64,000 nucleotides of DNA from Gracilariopsis chorda (Eukaryota; Rhodophyta; Florideophyceae; Gracilariales; Gracilariaceae): contig NBIV01000002.1 of assembly GCA_003194525.1 (NCBI GenBank), positions 682,001 to 746,000 on the forward strand, in the 5' to 3' direction. The notes under the pieces were generated by a model. That model was not told the origin of the DNA and made no database searches. It worked only from the letters and a program-made list of their open reading frames with translations. Within the stretch, counting starts at the first letter, position 1. Each line of letters starts with the position of its first letter. Shown one piece after another: positions 42,472 to 52,393 of the stretch. A program made the position numbers and the translations under genes.

Positions 42472-42837
42472 ATGCGCTACCCTCTATGCGTTATGTACTT
42501 GCGACGCACTTTCAACCTCGTGCTGGCACCGGCTGCCACGCCCCCCTCTTGAGACCCATGCCTGCCCCAACTCCGTTCCGACCTCAGTCCTCAGGCCCGT
42601 CTCTCAGCGTACCTTAGCATCCTTAACGCCCTTCTTACTCGCGAAACACACAACTGCGTTTTGTTCAAATTCGCTCTGTGCAACTCCGTTGTCCCTCTCG
42701 TGGCCTGGTTTGCGAACCGCTTGCTCACAAACAACGAAGGCGGACATTGCCAACCAACCATCCCATGTGAACGCTACTACGAGAGCTACCAAAATGCCAC
42801 GAATACGCGCCAAGTGGGTACGCCCAAACGTATATAG
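42472..42837 (+). pseudogene. Possible small host gene or pseudogene with one in-frame TGA
   Basis: From ATG 42472 (context TTAAACAATGCGC) the frame reads MRYPLCVMYLRRTFNLVLAP, meets TGA at 42550-42552, then continues protein-like for 94 codons: LSAYLSILNALLTRETHNCV, then KFALCNSVVPLVAWFANRLL, ending at TAG 42835. The second part looks like an amphipathic or hydrophobic helical protein with four Cys. Two other long frames overlap it (42281-42898 plus and 42604-42813 minus), so chance cannot be excluded. I do not recognise a family. If real, it is either broken by one stop or starts after the stop from a non-AUG codon. Confidence 0.25.
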
Positions 42838-44406
42838 CTACCATCTTCAACCGATTGGACATCGCCCGCTCTTCGGTCATCACTTATTCCGATCATAACT
42901 TATTCCGATCATAGCTTATGGGCCCTCACCGTCGCTACACTCACTGATTCTTATCTTATCTTCATTGGCGTGAATCATTTCATATTTGGCTTGTTTAGTG
43001 GCGCATAAAGCATCTCAAACTTTTGCATCTTTGTAGACCACCCAACAGTCTTGGATACACTATTTGGTCAACTACCGCTACAAAAATGGTCGCTTCTCTC
43101 CAGAGATGGTACGCAATACATTGCTATTGCGATTTCTGCCAATATTTCGTTGCAATCGATGATTGCCACAAGGAAAAGGTACTGCAATCATGATTGCGCT
43201 CGTCTTGAACATGTCATTCATGGTGCCTTTTAACACGCAGTTTCAACTCTTCGAACGAACATCGCCTTTCGGTCTCTTGATAAAAACCCACTCACATGAA
43301 ATGACCCACTGTTTAACTACGTGAAGCTATAGTTGTAGTTGTAGTTTTGCCATAAATGCGAGTTATGCAAAACTGATGAAGCCCAAACGGCTGCTGCCGA
43401 CTTATGCTAAAGCATGCATCATAACAAACCAATCAAGCTACTCTGATCGGTTGACCTTTCCAATATTTTTCAAGAAGAATTTCTGTCTCAGATGACTTCT
43501 CTCAGAATGAGTTCAAAGAAAAACGATCCGCCCCCTAAAGAGTGACCATGATTGAAGACGAAGCTCTTTCAATCGTTACTCCTCTTGAAAACAAATATGA
43601 ACTTCTGGAATCTTAAGATGCTACAAGAAACTAATCTTGTGTTCAAAAAGTAAACAGAATTATCATCATCACAGGAAGCAACCTTACTCTGTATTTGCCG
43701 ATATTCTCGTTGATTCTTGCTGCTACATTCTGCAACAACTACATCTTACAATGCGCTCTGCTTTGAGTAGGACCTGACGGCGAACCGACCAAAAGAACGA
43801 GCGAACATGCAATGCTGCATCAGAAACAAGGTTTCGGCGTCAACACTCCTCCCCCAAACCCTCCTAAGAAGACACTTATGACTGCTGAACTGCGGAATGC
43901 TGGTTATTCTAGGATTCATAGGTTCAAAATTCTTTTCCAGGGCTTTTGGAGGAGATCTGACATGCATTGCAGCTCGCAAAGACACCAGAAGTAGGCCGAC
44001 ACTCAGTTTTATCCCTTTGAATGCGGCTCTATCGAGTGATATCTCGTCCCAGGAAAAGAGGCCATCTTACGATCAGGTAAAGAGTTATTAAAGTGGTTAA
44101 AAGTAACAGCGGATTTTCTCTCCCCCCTTTGGGCGTGAAACCGGCAAGGAGCCTGTTTGTATTGAGTTCAGCCCTCCAGCAACATGGCCGGAGCGCCAAT
44201 TAGATTGCTTTCAAAGATCGGTGCGCCATGTAGCGCAGTTACCTTACTCAACGTGTATATGGCCCACAATCCCCTTCTTAAATCCCCTGCACGGACCCCT
44301 ATATCAATTACTTTCTGTCTTATTTCCCCCTTCGTCCCTCGTCTTTTCTCCCTGAAACACACACCTCTGTCTGCGCAAAAGCTCTGCCTTTCTGCGCGCT
44401 CTAGCG
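42838..44406. other. No recognised gene
   Basis: Contains only short frames. A small direct repeat, CTTATTCCGATCATAR, occurs twice plus a partial third copy (about 42886-42922). Nothing else recognised. Confidence 0.45.
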
Positions 44407-44650
44407 CCGTCTACCGTCGCTACAGTATTCTCCACATCTCTGACTCCCTAGCGCAGTAAACCGTTGCTACAACACCTTGTGCTACTGCGCTGAACGCAGG
44501 GCCGGCCACAGTCGCTACAACACCTTGCGCTTCGGCGCCTCCAGGCGCCGGCTCCCGCCGCTAAACCTTGTGCTTATGAGCCTCTACGGTGCAAGCCACA
44601 GTCCCCGAAACACCTTGCGCTTCTGTACCTCCCGGCGCCGGCTACAGTCG
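44407..44650. repeat. Degenerate about 65-bp GC-rich tandem repeat
   Basis: Units built on CTACAACACCTTGCGCTTC...GGCGCCGGC recur about four times (starts near 44410, 44464, 44512, 44574, with partial CTACAGTCG at 44642). Identity between units is moderate. It ends exactly at the TAA target site of the MITE at 44654. Confidence 0.65.
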
Positions 44651-44653
44651 TAA

Positions 44654-45063
44654 GGGGCGTTCTATGAGTTGTTAAATGAAACGAAACGAAACTGGAAAAC
44701 CATTCTCGAACAATCAGGCATTTACACGTTGTCTCCCAACTTTTCAAGATTTCGTTTAATGTAGGGAGCACGATTGTTGCTTCCTACATTAAACGAATGT
44801 TGAACGTAGGAATAATACACTTCAAAACTGCAATCAGTACAAAACTAGCTTCCACCTGACAAAACAAAATGACAAATCTTGCCGATTTCGGCCTTGTTTG
44901 GACGTTGGCATGGTCCAAGGGTGGGTGGGAGGGTACTGAATTGTCTTTAGGAGGGTATGGGGCTGGCGTTAAGAAAAAAATCATAAAGCCTTGGCTGAAA
45001 GCTTGTAGTTGACTGGGTAAAACGTTTACATCCGTTAAAATTTAGAAATTCATAGAACGGCCC
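44654..45063. mobile_element. Harbinger-type (Tourist-like) MITE, 410 bp
   Basis: Terminal inverted repeats: left GGGGCGTTCTATGAGTTGTT, right (read inward) GGGCCGTTCTATGAATTTCT; about 20 of 24 bases match. Both ends are bounded by TAA (44651-44653 and 45064-45066), the target duplication of PIF/Harbinger elements. There is no coding frame of note. A near-perfect 19-bp hairpin lies inside. It is non-autonomous and would have been moved by a related transposase. Confidence 0.85.
44752..44796. repeat. 19-bp hairpin in the MITE
   Basis: TCGTTTAATGTAGGGAGCA (44752-44770), a 7-base loop, then TGCTTCCTACATTAAACGA (44778-44796). 18 of 19 pair by Watson-Crick and the last is a G-T wobble, so the transcript could fold tightly. 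Typical of MITE-derived small-RNA precursors, but no such role is shown here. Confidence 0.75.
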
Positions 45064-45404
45064 TAAGCGCTCTGCTTCCTGGGCATAATAGTAAATTCAC
45101 GCAAACAAACATTCTGTAGCACTTCCTTATTTCTTTACTAAATTTCATAGTAAAGACTTCTGTTACGAAAATTGGCTCACACAATCTTACACCGTGCAAA
45201 ATTCAGCCTATACAATTTTAGCACTACAAGTAGGTAGCTTCCCGCGTATTTCTCGCACCTCGAGAAAGCACGAAACTCAACATGCACTCCAAGTTCTCCC
45301 TTGCTAACTACACCAAGAAACTGTCAAATAACCGCACAAAACAGTGAATAAATATAACCAAGACACCCATAAAATGCTGTCAACATACTTTTGCAGTTCT
45401 TTCT

Positions 45405-46472
45405 ATGTACATAATTCATTCTTATGAAACATTTCAGGGCTTCTACAAAAAAAATTTACAGAGCCCACTTTCGAAGCCAGATAATCTTCTCTACTACTCT
45501 CCAAAGCTTATTTAGTAGTTTGACAGATCAGAGTTGTCCGTCACACTTTAAATTTCTAAAACCAGACGTTCTAAATCTCACATTAGTAGTAAAGAATCCT
45601 CAAGAGTATACAACAGAGGGAAACCGATATCGAAACACAAAGCTCAAACGACTTGTGTACTTTTAAGTGGAATGGCTTCGCTATATCGGTGGACAGATCG
45701 TAAAGTATTTTTTTGTACAAATGCGTTGCATTTTAGTGAGGTATTCTGAGAAGCTGTAGAAAATTTTCTCGTTGACTATGAAATACTTATAACGGGTCCT
45801 TCGCATCACATTTATATCGCACCAAACGAAAAAAGAGGGTCCAATTCAGTACAGGAGAAAACAGAGGCTTTAGAAAACTGCATTGGGTTCATAAGTGGAA
45901 CTGTGCCAAACATTGCCAGACCAGGCGACGATGGGCTACAAATTGTAGTTTATAATTGGCACAAAAGGTCGCATGCGTTAAAGTTACAGGCTGTGACTAC
46001 GCCTGATGGTATCATCATGCATGCATATGGCGCTGTGGAAGGCCGCAGACATGACCGGATTCTATACTTGAGGTCAGATATGGACGAAGAGCTGGAATCT
46101 ACACTGAAGATAGACGAAAAACAGTACTGCATATATGGAGGTAGCGGATACAACGAGAGAGAAGTTCTACAAGTTCCTGTTTAGGGGTCGGAATTGAGCG
46201 AAGATCAGAACGCTTACAATGCGGCGATGGATACCGGACGCATAACAGTGGAGCGGATGTTTAGAAAAGTCAAGTTGTAATGGAGCATTACATATTTTCG
46301 TAGGAAACTGAGAGTTCTGCAGGCCCCTATTGGGTCCCTTTATCTTACTTCATTTCTACTCATGAATATGCGCACTTGCTTCTACGAAAATAAAGTATCA
46401 AAGTACGTCGATTGTACACCTCCATCGTTACAGGCCTACCTAGCCTCTAAAGACAGCAAGGAAGCGCACTAA
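45405..46472 (+). pseudogene. Harbinger-1B transposase (DDE_Tnp_4), broken
   Basis: A nuclease that would cut and paste the element. N-terminal block: SSLTDQSCPSHFKFLKPDVL (about 45520-45580). Core: GFISGTVPNIARPGDDGLQI, then YNWHKRSHALKLQAVTTPDG and VEGRRHDRILYLRS, then CIYGGSGYNEREVLQVPV; after a stop at 46182-46184 come NAAMDTGRITVERMFRKVKL and RKLRVLQAPIGSLYL. It ends SLQAYLASKDSKEAH before TAA at 46470. The family reads GFIDGT; here Asp is Ser, so the first catalytic residue is lost. The second Asp (RRHD) and the Glu (VERMF) are present. Several frame changes lie between 45600 and 45850. Not functional. Confidence 0.8.
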
Positions 46473-47536
46473 TACGATGAACCGCGTCATGCCGCGACCG
46501 CAAAGTCCGTATCGAGTGGAGGTTTTGCGAGGACCAAAGCGACGAGCAAGCCGGAGCGAGCGAGGGCTACCAGATTCCAACGTACGAGATTCATTCTTCC
46601 CAGAAGGGCTGTGGTCCACAGAAACTGACGGTGCGGTTTGCAGCAGTGCAAATGTGCTAGGAGAAATGATTGCAGCATCATCGGCATTTTTGATTCCCGT
46701 TATTACATCCATCATAAGATGGAACATTTGCGATTCTGGCTGCTGTGCTTCACTCCTTTCTCGTAAACGCTCTTCTCTGTCTTGAAAGTTTTCTTTCTGT
46801 GAAGCTCCAAATCGTTCTCTCTCGAGTTTCAGCTTCTTGTCCTCTAAAGCCAAACTTCTGGAGTCTCCCCGCTCTATTGCTGCTGTAAACGAGTAAGCCT
46901 CGTACTCGAGCGACAAAGACCCAGAGGACACGTTCGGATTGTTTTTCTTCAACGAGCGCTCTTCATCGACGTTTCCAACTCCATCTCTATTTCCTTCGCC
47001 TCTTTGCGACGTGTAGCACGCTGTCGTATGAGAGCACCAAGTCTTTCCTTCCGTTCATCAAGCTCCAACTTCTTTCGTTTCTTCTCTCCTTTACATCTAG
47101 CCAAGTCATCATGAGTCTCCTTCATCATACCGAGCACTTCTTCTAACTGTCCCACGTCACCTCCGAGTCCACTTATTTTTGATTCTATAACTTCTTTCTT
47201 ATCGTAACGTTCTTGTAATCTTTTGTATCTTTGCTGCACAGATGCCCATGTTACGGCGTGTTTAACGAGTTTTCCTGCGCTTACTTTAGCCGCAACTATT
47301 TCAAATCGTTCTCTTGTTTCTCCATTTGGTGCTACATGTGCTTTTGCTGCCGTGAACTCTCGTACGACTACTAAGTCATCCTCTTTTGAAAATCTGCATC
47401 GCTGTTTGGAGGCTTTGGAAGAAAGAGAAGTTAACGTGGGAGTGGATGGCGTCGTGAGAGTATCAGACCGATGCGATCCTGGTGGCAGATGAACTGATAT
47501 CGCTTCGGAAGGTTTTGGTGGTGCTTGATCAGCCAT
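46440..47536 (-). pseudogene. Harbinger-1B Myb-like accessory gene
   Basis: MADQAPPKPSEAISVHLPPG leads to a Myb/SANT-like domain (KQRCRFSKEDDLVVVREFTA, then RFEIVAAKVSAGK, TWASVQQRYKRLQERYDKK) and a charged helix (KRKKLELDERKERLGALIRQ). This first frame (195 codons) stops at 46949. The protein continues in a shifted frame (46952-46440): SLSLEYEAYSFTAAIERGDS, LKLERERFGASQKENFQDRE and a final MFHLMMDVITG helix. The frames meet at TTGA, and copy A also changes frame here, so the shift may be ancestral. In Harbinger systems this protein binds element DNA and partners the transposase. It overlaps the transposase 3' end. Confidence 0.75.
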
Positions 47537-47743
47537 ATGGACGTAGTTGAAACAAACCGATTAGAACATGTGAGGGCGAGATTCTCTGTGGTTGCTACTC
47601 ACGCAGCTTCAGTACTACCGCACTTTTCAGTATCCAAAACAAAGCAACTCCAATAAATCATGTTACAGCATTCCCATCTTTAAGACGTGTAAGGTAATTC
47701 TACTCACATCCTCACGAAGGTGCAACTGCGTAAACTCCCTAAT

Positions 47744-48201
47744 CACTTCTTTATTCGTGGCAGCGTCCTGAACTTGTATCCCATTTAGTGCTTCAATCAT
47801 TCATGTAAATTGAGGTTACAGTATACTTACTCAAGCCAAGTACGTATTGATTGAGACGTACTGAATTGGGTCTTAGTCAAATAGTATACTCTTAATAAAA
47901 GTTAACTTAATGGTATGAAAGTAACTAAAAAGCAAAGATATCTCGCACGAAGCCCAATGCTAAGGAGAAATAATGTGAAGCTCCTCCAAATCTCTACATC
48001 GTTACGAAAAAAATAGAGCCAATTCCTTTCGCTTGTAAAGATAATATTCTCTTAAATTACTGTCGACGTAGTAATATGCGTAAGGTTAACGATCTTGATG
48101 GCCGATTGGGACTGCGTCAATTCTTCATACGTTGTTTTAACGGTGATGAAGACCGTTTTTCGAGAGAATAATTCTGGCAACTTCTTTGTCTGCACATTCT
48201 G
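47744..48201. other. No recognised gene
   Basis: AT-rich flank of the Harbinger copy with no open frame of interest, no repeat recognised, and no clear element boundary. Confidence 0.4.
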
Positions 48202-49068
48202 ATGTTCCTGGGAGATTCCCCATGGGTCGATTACACTTTCAACGACATCTACTATTTGGGGCTAGCTCTCTCCGTGAAGTACGATGTGGATTACGACACG
48301 CTTGATGGGTACTTTTGGGTAATTCAGAAAATAGTATTCAAAAACGGATACTACTATGGTTTGGACGAGGCTACTCAGCGCAAATACGCCATTGATCTCT
48401 GTGCCATTCGCATTTTTGGTACTTCTTCGAGTTCATGGACGTTTCATTCCGGGACCGAGTCTGGAAACTTTGGGTATGCCACGGATAATCGGATCTTGGC
48501 AACGTCGGAAGTGGATGAGTGGTGCTTCAATAACCCAGGATGTTATTTACGAATGTCTAGTGTTCCTTCTCGAAGGCCCAATCTCAGCCTCATGGATTAC
48601 AAGCTATGTCACGAACAGCCCGTTCGCTTCCAGGACGAGACTGGTTTATGTCTTTTCGCACCTTTTTGTAATGGGCTGCCTGGTATCCACGATTCTGTTT
48701 GTCACAACTAATGGCAATGGTTCCGGTGTATCAGAAGGCCTTTGAGCGGGATGTTATCCCTGCACCTCGAATTCGAAATCTCTGTGATCTGCAAAAATAC
48801 CTTTCTCAGCGCGATGCAAACGTACAACAATTTCATGGGTATGGTCACTAACTTCTTCTTACTAATGTTGATTAACTTCCTTCTGAAGTCTAGTTTCTCA
48901 CTCTGCATGGAACCGGAAGCATCTACCATACTTTGGAAATCGATATTGATCATGGTCATCTATTTCACTGTGCGGATCCATATAGGTTGGTACTTTGCCC
49001 GCATTCGCTGCAGAAATAGGTTGGTAGTCGACCTGAGGTCTTTTAAGTCACTGAAACTTGAAAACTAG
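48202..49068 (+). other. Plus-strand coding-like tract with hydrophobic segments, unclassified
   Basis: Open stretches read protein-like on plus: MFLGDSPWVDYTFNDIYYLG with Tyr/Asp-rich sequence first, and toward the right end hydrophobic segments such as FFLLMLINFLLKSSFSL and ILIMVIYFTVRIHIGWYFA. It would suit a membrane protein. It lies just beyond the integrase end of gypsy C and on the opposite strand, so it may be an antisense accessory frame of that fossil, or an unrelated decayed host gene. It is broken and I do not recognise it. Confidence 0.35.
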
Positions 49069-50028
49069 TCCTGCCTCTGCGTGGTTTTTCCAAACGACCT
49101 CGCCATCGTAAGGATAATCACACTAAGCGTCATGAGCTTCGTGGTATGGTAGAAAAGGTGGAGTTGATCGTTATGGATTAGGCCTTTCAGCCTTAGGCCT
49201 CGCCTTTACCTGATAATTCATAATCTTCAATCAACTGCGTACATGCCTTTTGCCCTTAAATGCACACACAATACTTGTCTCCCCAAAATTTCAATCCTTT
49301 TATATGATAGTCTTGGTTTGTAGGGCACAAGGCGTCGGGCATGAATAGGACTGCTGCCTACCCTCCAATGTCTTGAATTGAAGATATATACGGGATATTT
49401 AGCGCTAACGATCGTACAAAGACCGTAGAACTTAGACGTATAGGAAGGCCATTTCTTGGCTTTGTTCAGACTTGCTCCTCGAACTACTAGCACTTCATTT
49501 TCTACCTGACGCAATTTCTCATTAGCAACTCGGTACAACTTGTGAGTGCATGTTCGCCCGCGTGGTCCTTTGATGCAAAGCAGACTGTAATTTCATCCCA
49601 CGATGCAAGTCACCACTGCTTATGGTGATAGGAGACAGATCATCTTGTCACATGCATGGTTGAACACCATAAAGCAATTCAAATGGAGAATGTTAATTCC
49701 TCAGATGATGGCACCTGTATCTATACATTACCTTCTTTGAGACTTCGTTCTATGGCTCTGGGTATTCTAAGATGCTCTTCTCTATATAATTCTTTAGAGT
49801 TTTTGATCATTCGTTTGGCTCTGCAATTCGATATTGGTTCATATGCCATCACCGTCTGCCAGGTGATTCCCTGGGGTTTCTTCAATTCTGACAGAGCTGT
49901 TGCGGTAGATTAGTGTAATTTTCAGATATAACGATTCCAAGGTGGCTGAATGGATAATGATCTCTTCTTCTAGAACTTAGGCCCCTTTCTGGGCGGTTGA
50001 TGTCAATGTGGCTTTCACAATCGTCTAA

Positions 50029-50033
50029 CTTGT
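50029..50033. repeat. Target-site duplication CTTGT, left
   Basis: CTTGT directly precedes the left LTR and is repeated directly after the right LTR (60382-60386). It marks a single integration event into gypsy C. Confidence 0.85.
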
Positions 50034-50595
50034 TGTGGTATCACCAATACTTCCCTAGAGGGATTCGGTAGCTCGCGGTGATCCGCACAAATAACCCTAT
50101 ACGAAAGGGTGCCGCTTGCGGTGGCAAGTGTCCGATACACATCCCGAGCAGCGGTGGTGACGGAACGTGTAATCACGGGTAAGCGGTTGGCGAGCGATAC
50201 GCTCCGAAGGGCACGGGAAGCCGAAAGTCATGCACTAGTTTTGGAAATCCGAGTAATGATCCAAGATTAGGGAGTTGGGTTCATGCCCTCCTTTTCCGTC
50301 CATTTTCTGAGAAACTCCAAGCGTCGAAGACTGAGTACTGCACAGATGGCTACTCCTAGATACTGCTAATTATATAAATATCTAGATTTTATGAACGTTT
50401 GCGCCGTTACAAGCACCTACTGTGCGACAACCAAGTTAGTGGTACAATCCACATATGAGCGGCATCATCCAGTGCACCAACCAATAGCCCATATGGGTAC
50501 CCCCGGGTGCCCGGAAGTACCGTCCTGGTATGAATCGTCGTCAGTGACTTAGGAAAAAAGTGCGCCTTGGAACGCCGAATACTCCTGATGCCACA
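50034..50595 (-). mobile_element. 3' LTR of gypsy B, 562 bp
   Basis: Begins TGTGGTATCACC and ends ACTCCTGATGCCACA; the terminal ten bases are inverted with one mismatch. It aligns along its whole length with 59821-60381 in direct orientation, including the block TACTTCCCTAGAGGGATTCG and the end CGCCGAATACTCCTGA. Confidence 0.88.
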
Positions 50596-50730
50596 TACAC
50601 CCCTGTTAGGAGCGGCGCTTGCCGATTCAATCGCCTATACAAACGGCGAACCATGGGGTCAACCCCGGTATCTCCAGATCGATGCAACACACGTTCGACC
50701 GACTCTCTCGAGAAATCTTCTCTTTGCCCA

Positions 50731-52393
50731 ACGATGAACACATCTTTTAATCAACCTTCCCAACAGCAACAACAGCAGCCATCCGTGTCGACTTCCGGTC
50801 CAGTACCGGCTTCTCAGACTGCATCATTGCCTCAGACGCAGCCGTTCGTACCGAAGTACATCTCGAACACTGTGGTAATCTGCCCTCCTCAACGCCGTCA
50901 ACAGCGAACATTCCCGCATCCAGCGAACTTGGTTGCTCGAACTCCGATAAAGCACCCCGAAGGCTTCGCCGAAGCACCGTGGTCTTTTCCAAACTGCGAG
51001 CGAGAAGAGGATCTGATCAACCAGTATGTGGTGGCTGGGCGTCTTCCCGATGGACTTCCACTTTATGTGGTTTACACTGACGACTAGCTCGCGCACTGTG
51101 CGCTTCCGGATAACGCGATAGCGCGGTTTCGAAACCAGCGCACTGGCGAAGCGCGTGTCCAGTTCACGAACCTGATCTAGCAGCAAGTACGACGAATTAT
51201 CGGGGCAGTCCTCCTGGAAGACGCATGGTAATTCGATATTTGGGTGGCCAGAACAAACTGCGAATCATACGCCTACGTGGAGACAATTGGCAAACTCCGA
51301 ACAAGCCGTTGGCGGGTTATCCGCCATGTGCAACAGGATGCCCTGTGTTTCTAACAACCACTGCTGCCCGCGGAATTCGGCTACCTTCGCATACGCGACA
51401 TCCCCTTCTAGGATGTTTCCCGTTGGGAACGTTGAACCAGGTCCAGAATGGGATATTTGGTCCCATACCAAATGGTCGAAGTGAATCGTGTCCACTCTGT
51501 TTCTCGGGTGGGCCGATACGTCCCTATTCCAGAACAATGGGCTGCGATAGAGTGTTCTCGTGGATACCCTGTGTAGTGACCTCCAATACTGACGTGTTAG
51601 TGATCTCAACTAGTTAACGATCCGTATTGCACACTCTGGGTCGTGGCCTCCACCGATTTTATCGCCAAGATGGCGGTATTTGTCTTCTGGGACGCATACG
51701 ACACCTACAGGTTGTGGTACATGAGTCCGAGAGGTCGGGAAGATGCGAGAAGTCTCGACTTATCTTCCATGCTTGGGTCACGTGCCAATCAACCGTACTT
51801 CCGTCACTTGATGAAGTTCATCGACCAGACTAGCTGGGATTTGGTTCCTGCTGACCAAGCAGCACGTAGCAGTGGCCCGTGACATCGCGAATACTCTCTC
51901 GGACGGGGGGCAGGAGCCGGTGACTTCATATGGTATAAGCCATGAACGCGTCAGCACATGACATCCAAGCAAGCTCGCTACCTGTGGCAGAATCTGCGTG
52001 CGCAACCTCCCACTCAGCCTACTTGCTATGTGCCGGAAGCGGCGTTGATGGACTACATGTCCAAAAAAGAAGACGTTGATTACAATAATGAGCCTTACGA
52101 GATGGAGACGGATGCTCCAATGCCAGAAGACGATATAGCGGTGGCCCCGCAACCTGCAAACCTGGGTTAACCGCAACCTCAGCAGAGTACTGCAAGCGAC
52201 GAGGCCAAACTCGAACTACTGAGGCGGTTTCTCAAGGAAGCTGGCCTTCCACCGAGCACAATTCGGGGCGATCATCAGCAAGTGCTGGGATTGCTACGCA
52301 ACGGCCTGGGACAGGATCCAACGGAGCCAGGCGCCTGGGTACGCGTATTATGCGACAGACCTGCAGCTCTCCTTGCGCCCATCACTGGCTGAT
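50731..52393 (+). mobile_element. Plus-strand coding-like tract inside gypsy B
   Basis: Between the chromodomain end and the 3' LTR, the strand opposite to gag-pol reads protein-like. It opens with MNTSFNQPSQQQQQQPSVST and other Gln/Pro/Thr-rich sequence, followed by blocks such as GRLPDGLPLYVVYTDD, AVFVFWDAYDTYRLWYM and MTSKQARYLWQNLRAQPPTQ, and toward the right a helical block LELLRRFLKEAGLPPST. It matches no gag, pol or envelope feature I know. It is a broken fossil frame. Antisense accessory frames next to the 3' LTR are known from some plant gypsy lineages, but I cannot assign this one. Confidence 0.45.

Larger units (their letters stand above)
45095..47743 (+). mobile_element. PIF/Harbinger element, copy B (Harbinger-1)
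   Basis: Better preserved than copy A. The transposase on plus (45405-46472) and the Myb-like accessory gene on minus (47536-46440) overlap tail to tail by about 30 bases. Homology with copy A begins near GTAAATTCACGCAAACA and ends near CTCCCTAAT. The site corresponding to the LTR insertion in copy A is empty here. Clear TIRs were not found at the homology limits, so the true ends may lie slightly outside. The MITE at 44654-45063 lies only about 30 bases from its left end, but its TIRs enclose the MITE alone. Confidence 0.75.

Noticed and set aside
49945-49998. tRNA-like stretch TGGCTGAATGGATAATG with a weak B-box-like GGTTGATGTC just left of the gypsy B insertion
   Set aside because: The D stem and acceptor stem do not pair, and the region is better explained as integrase sequence of gypsy C.
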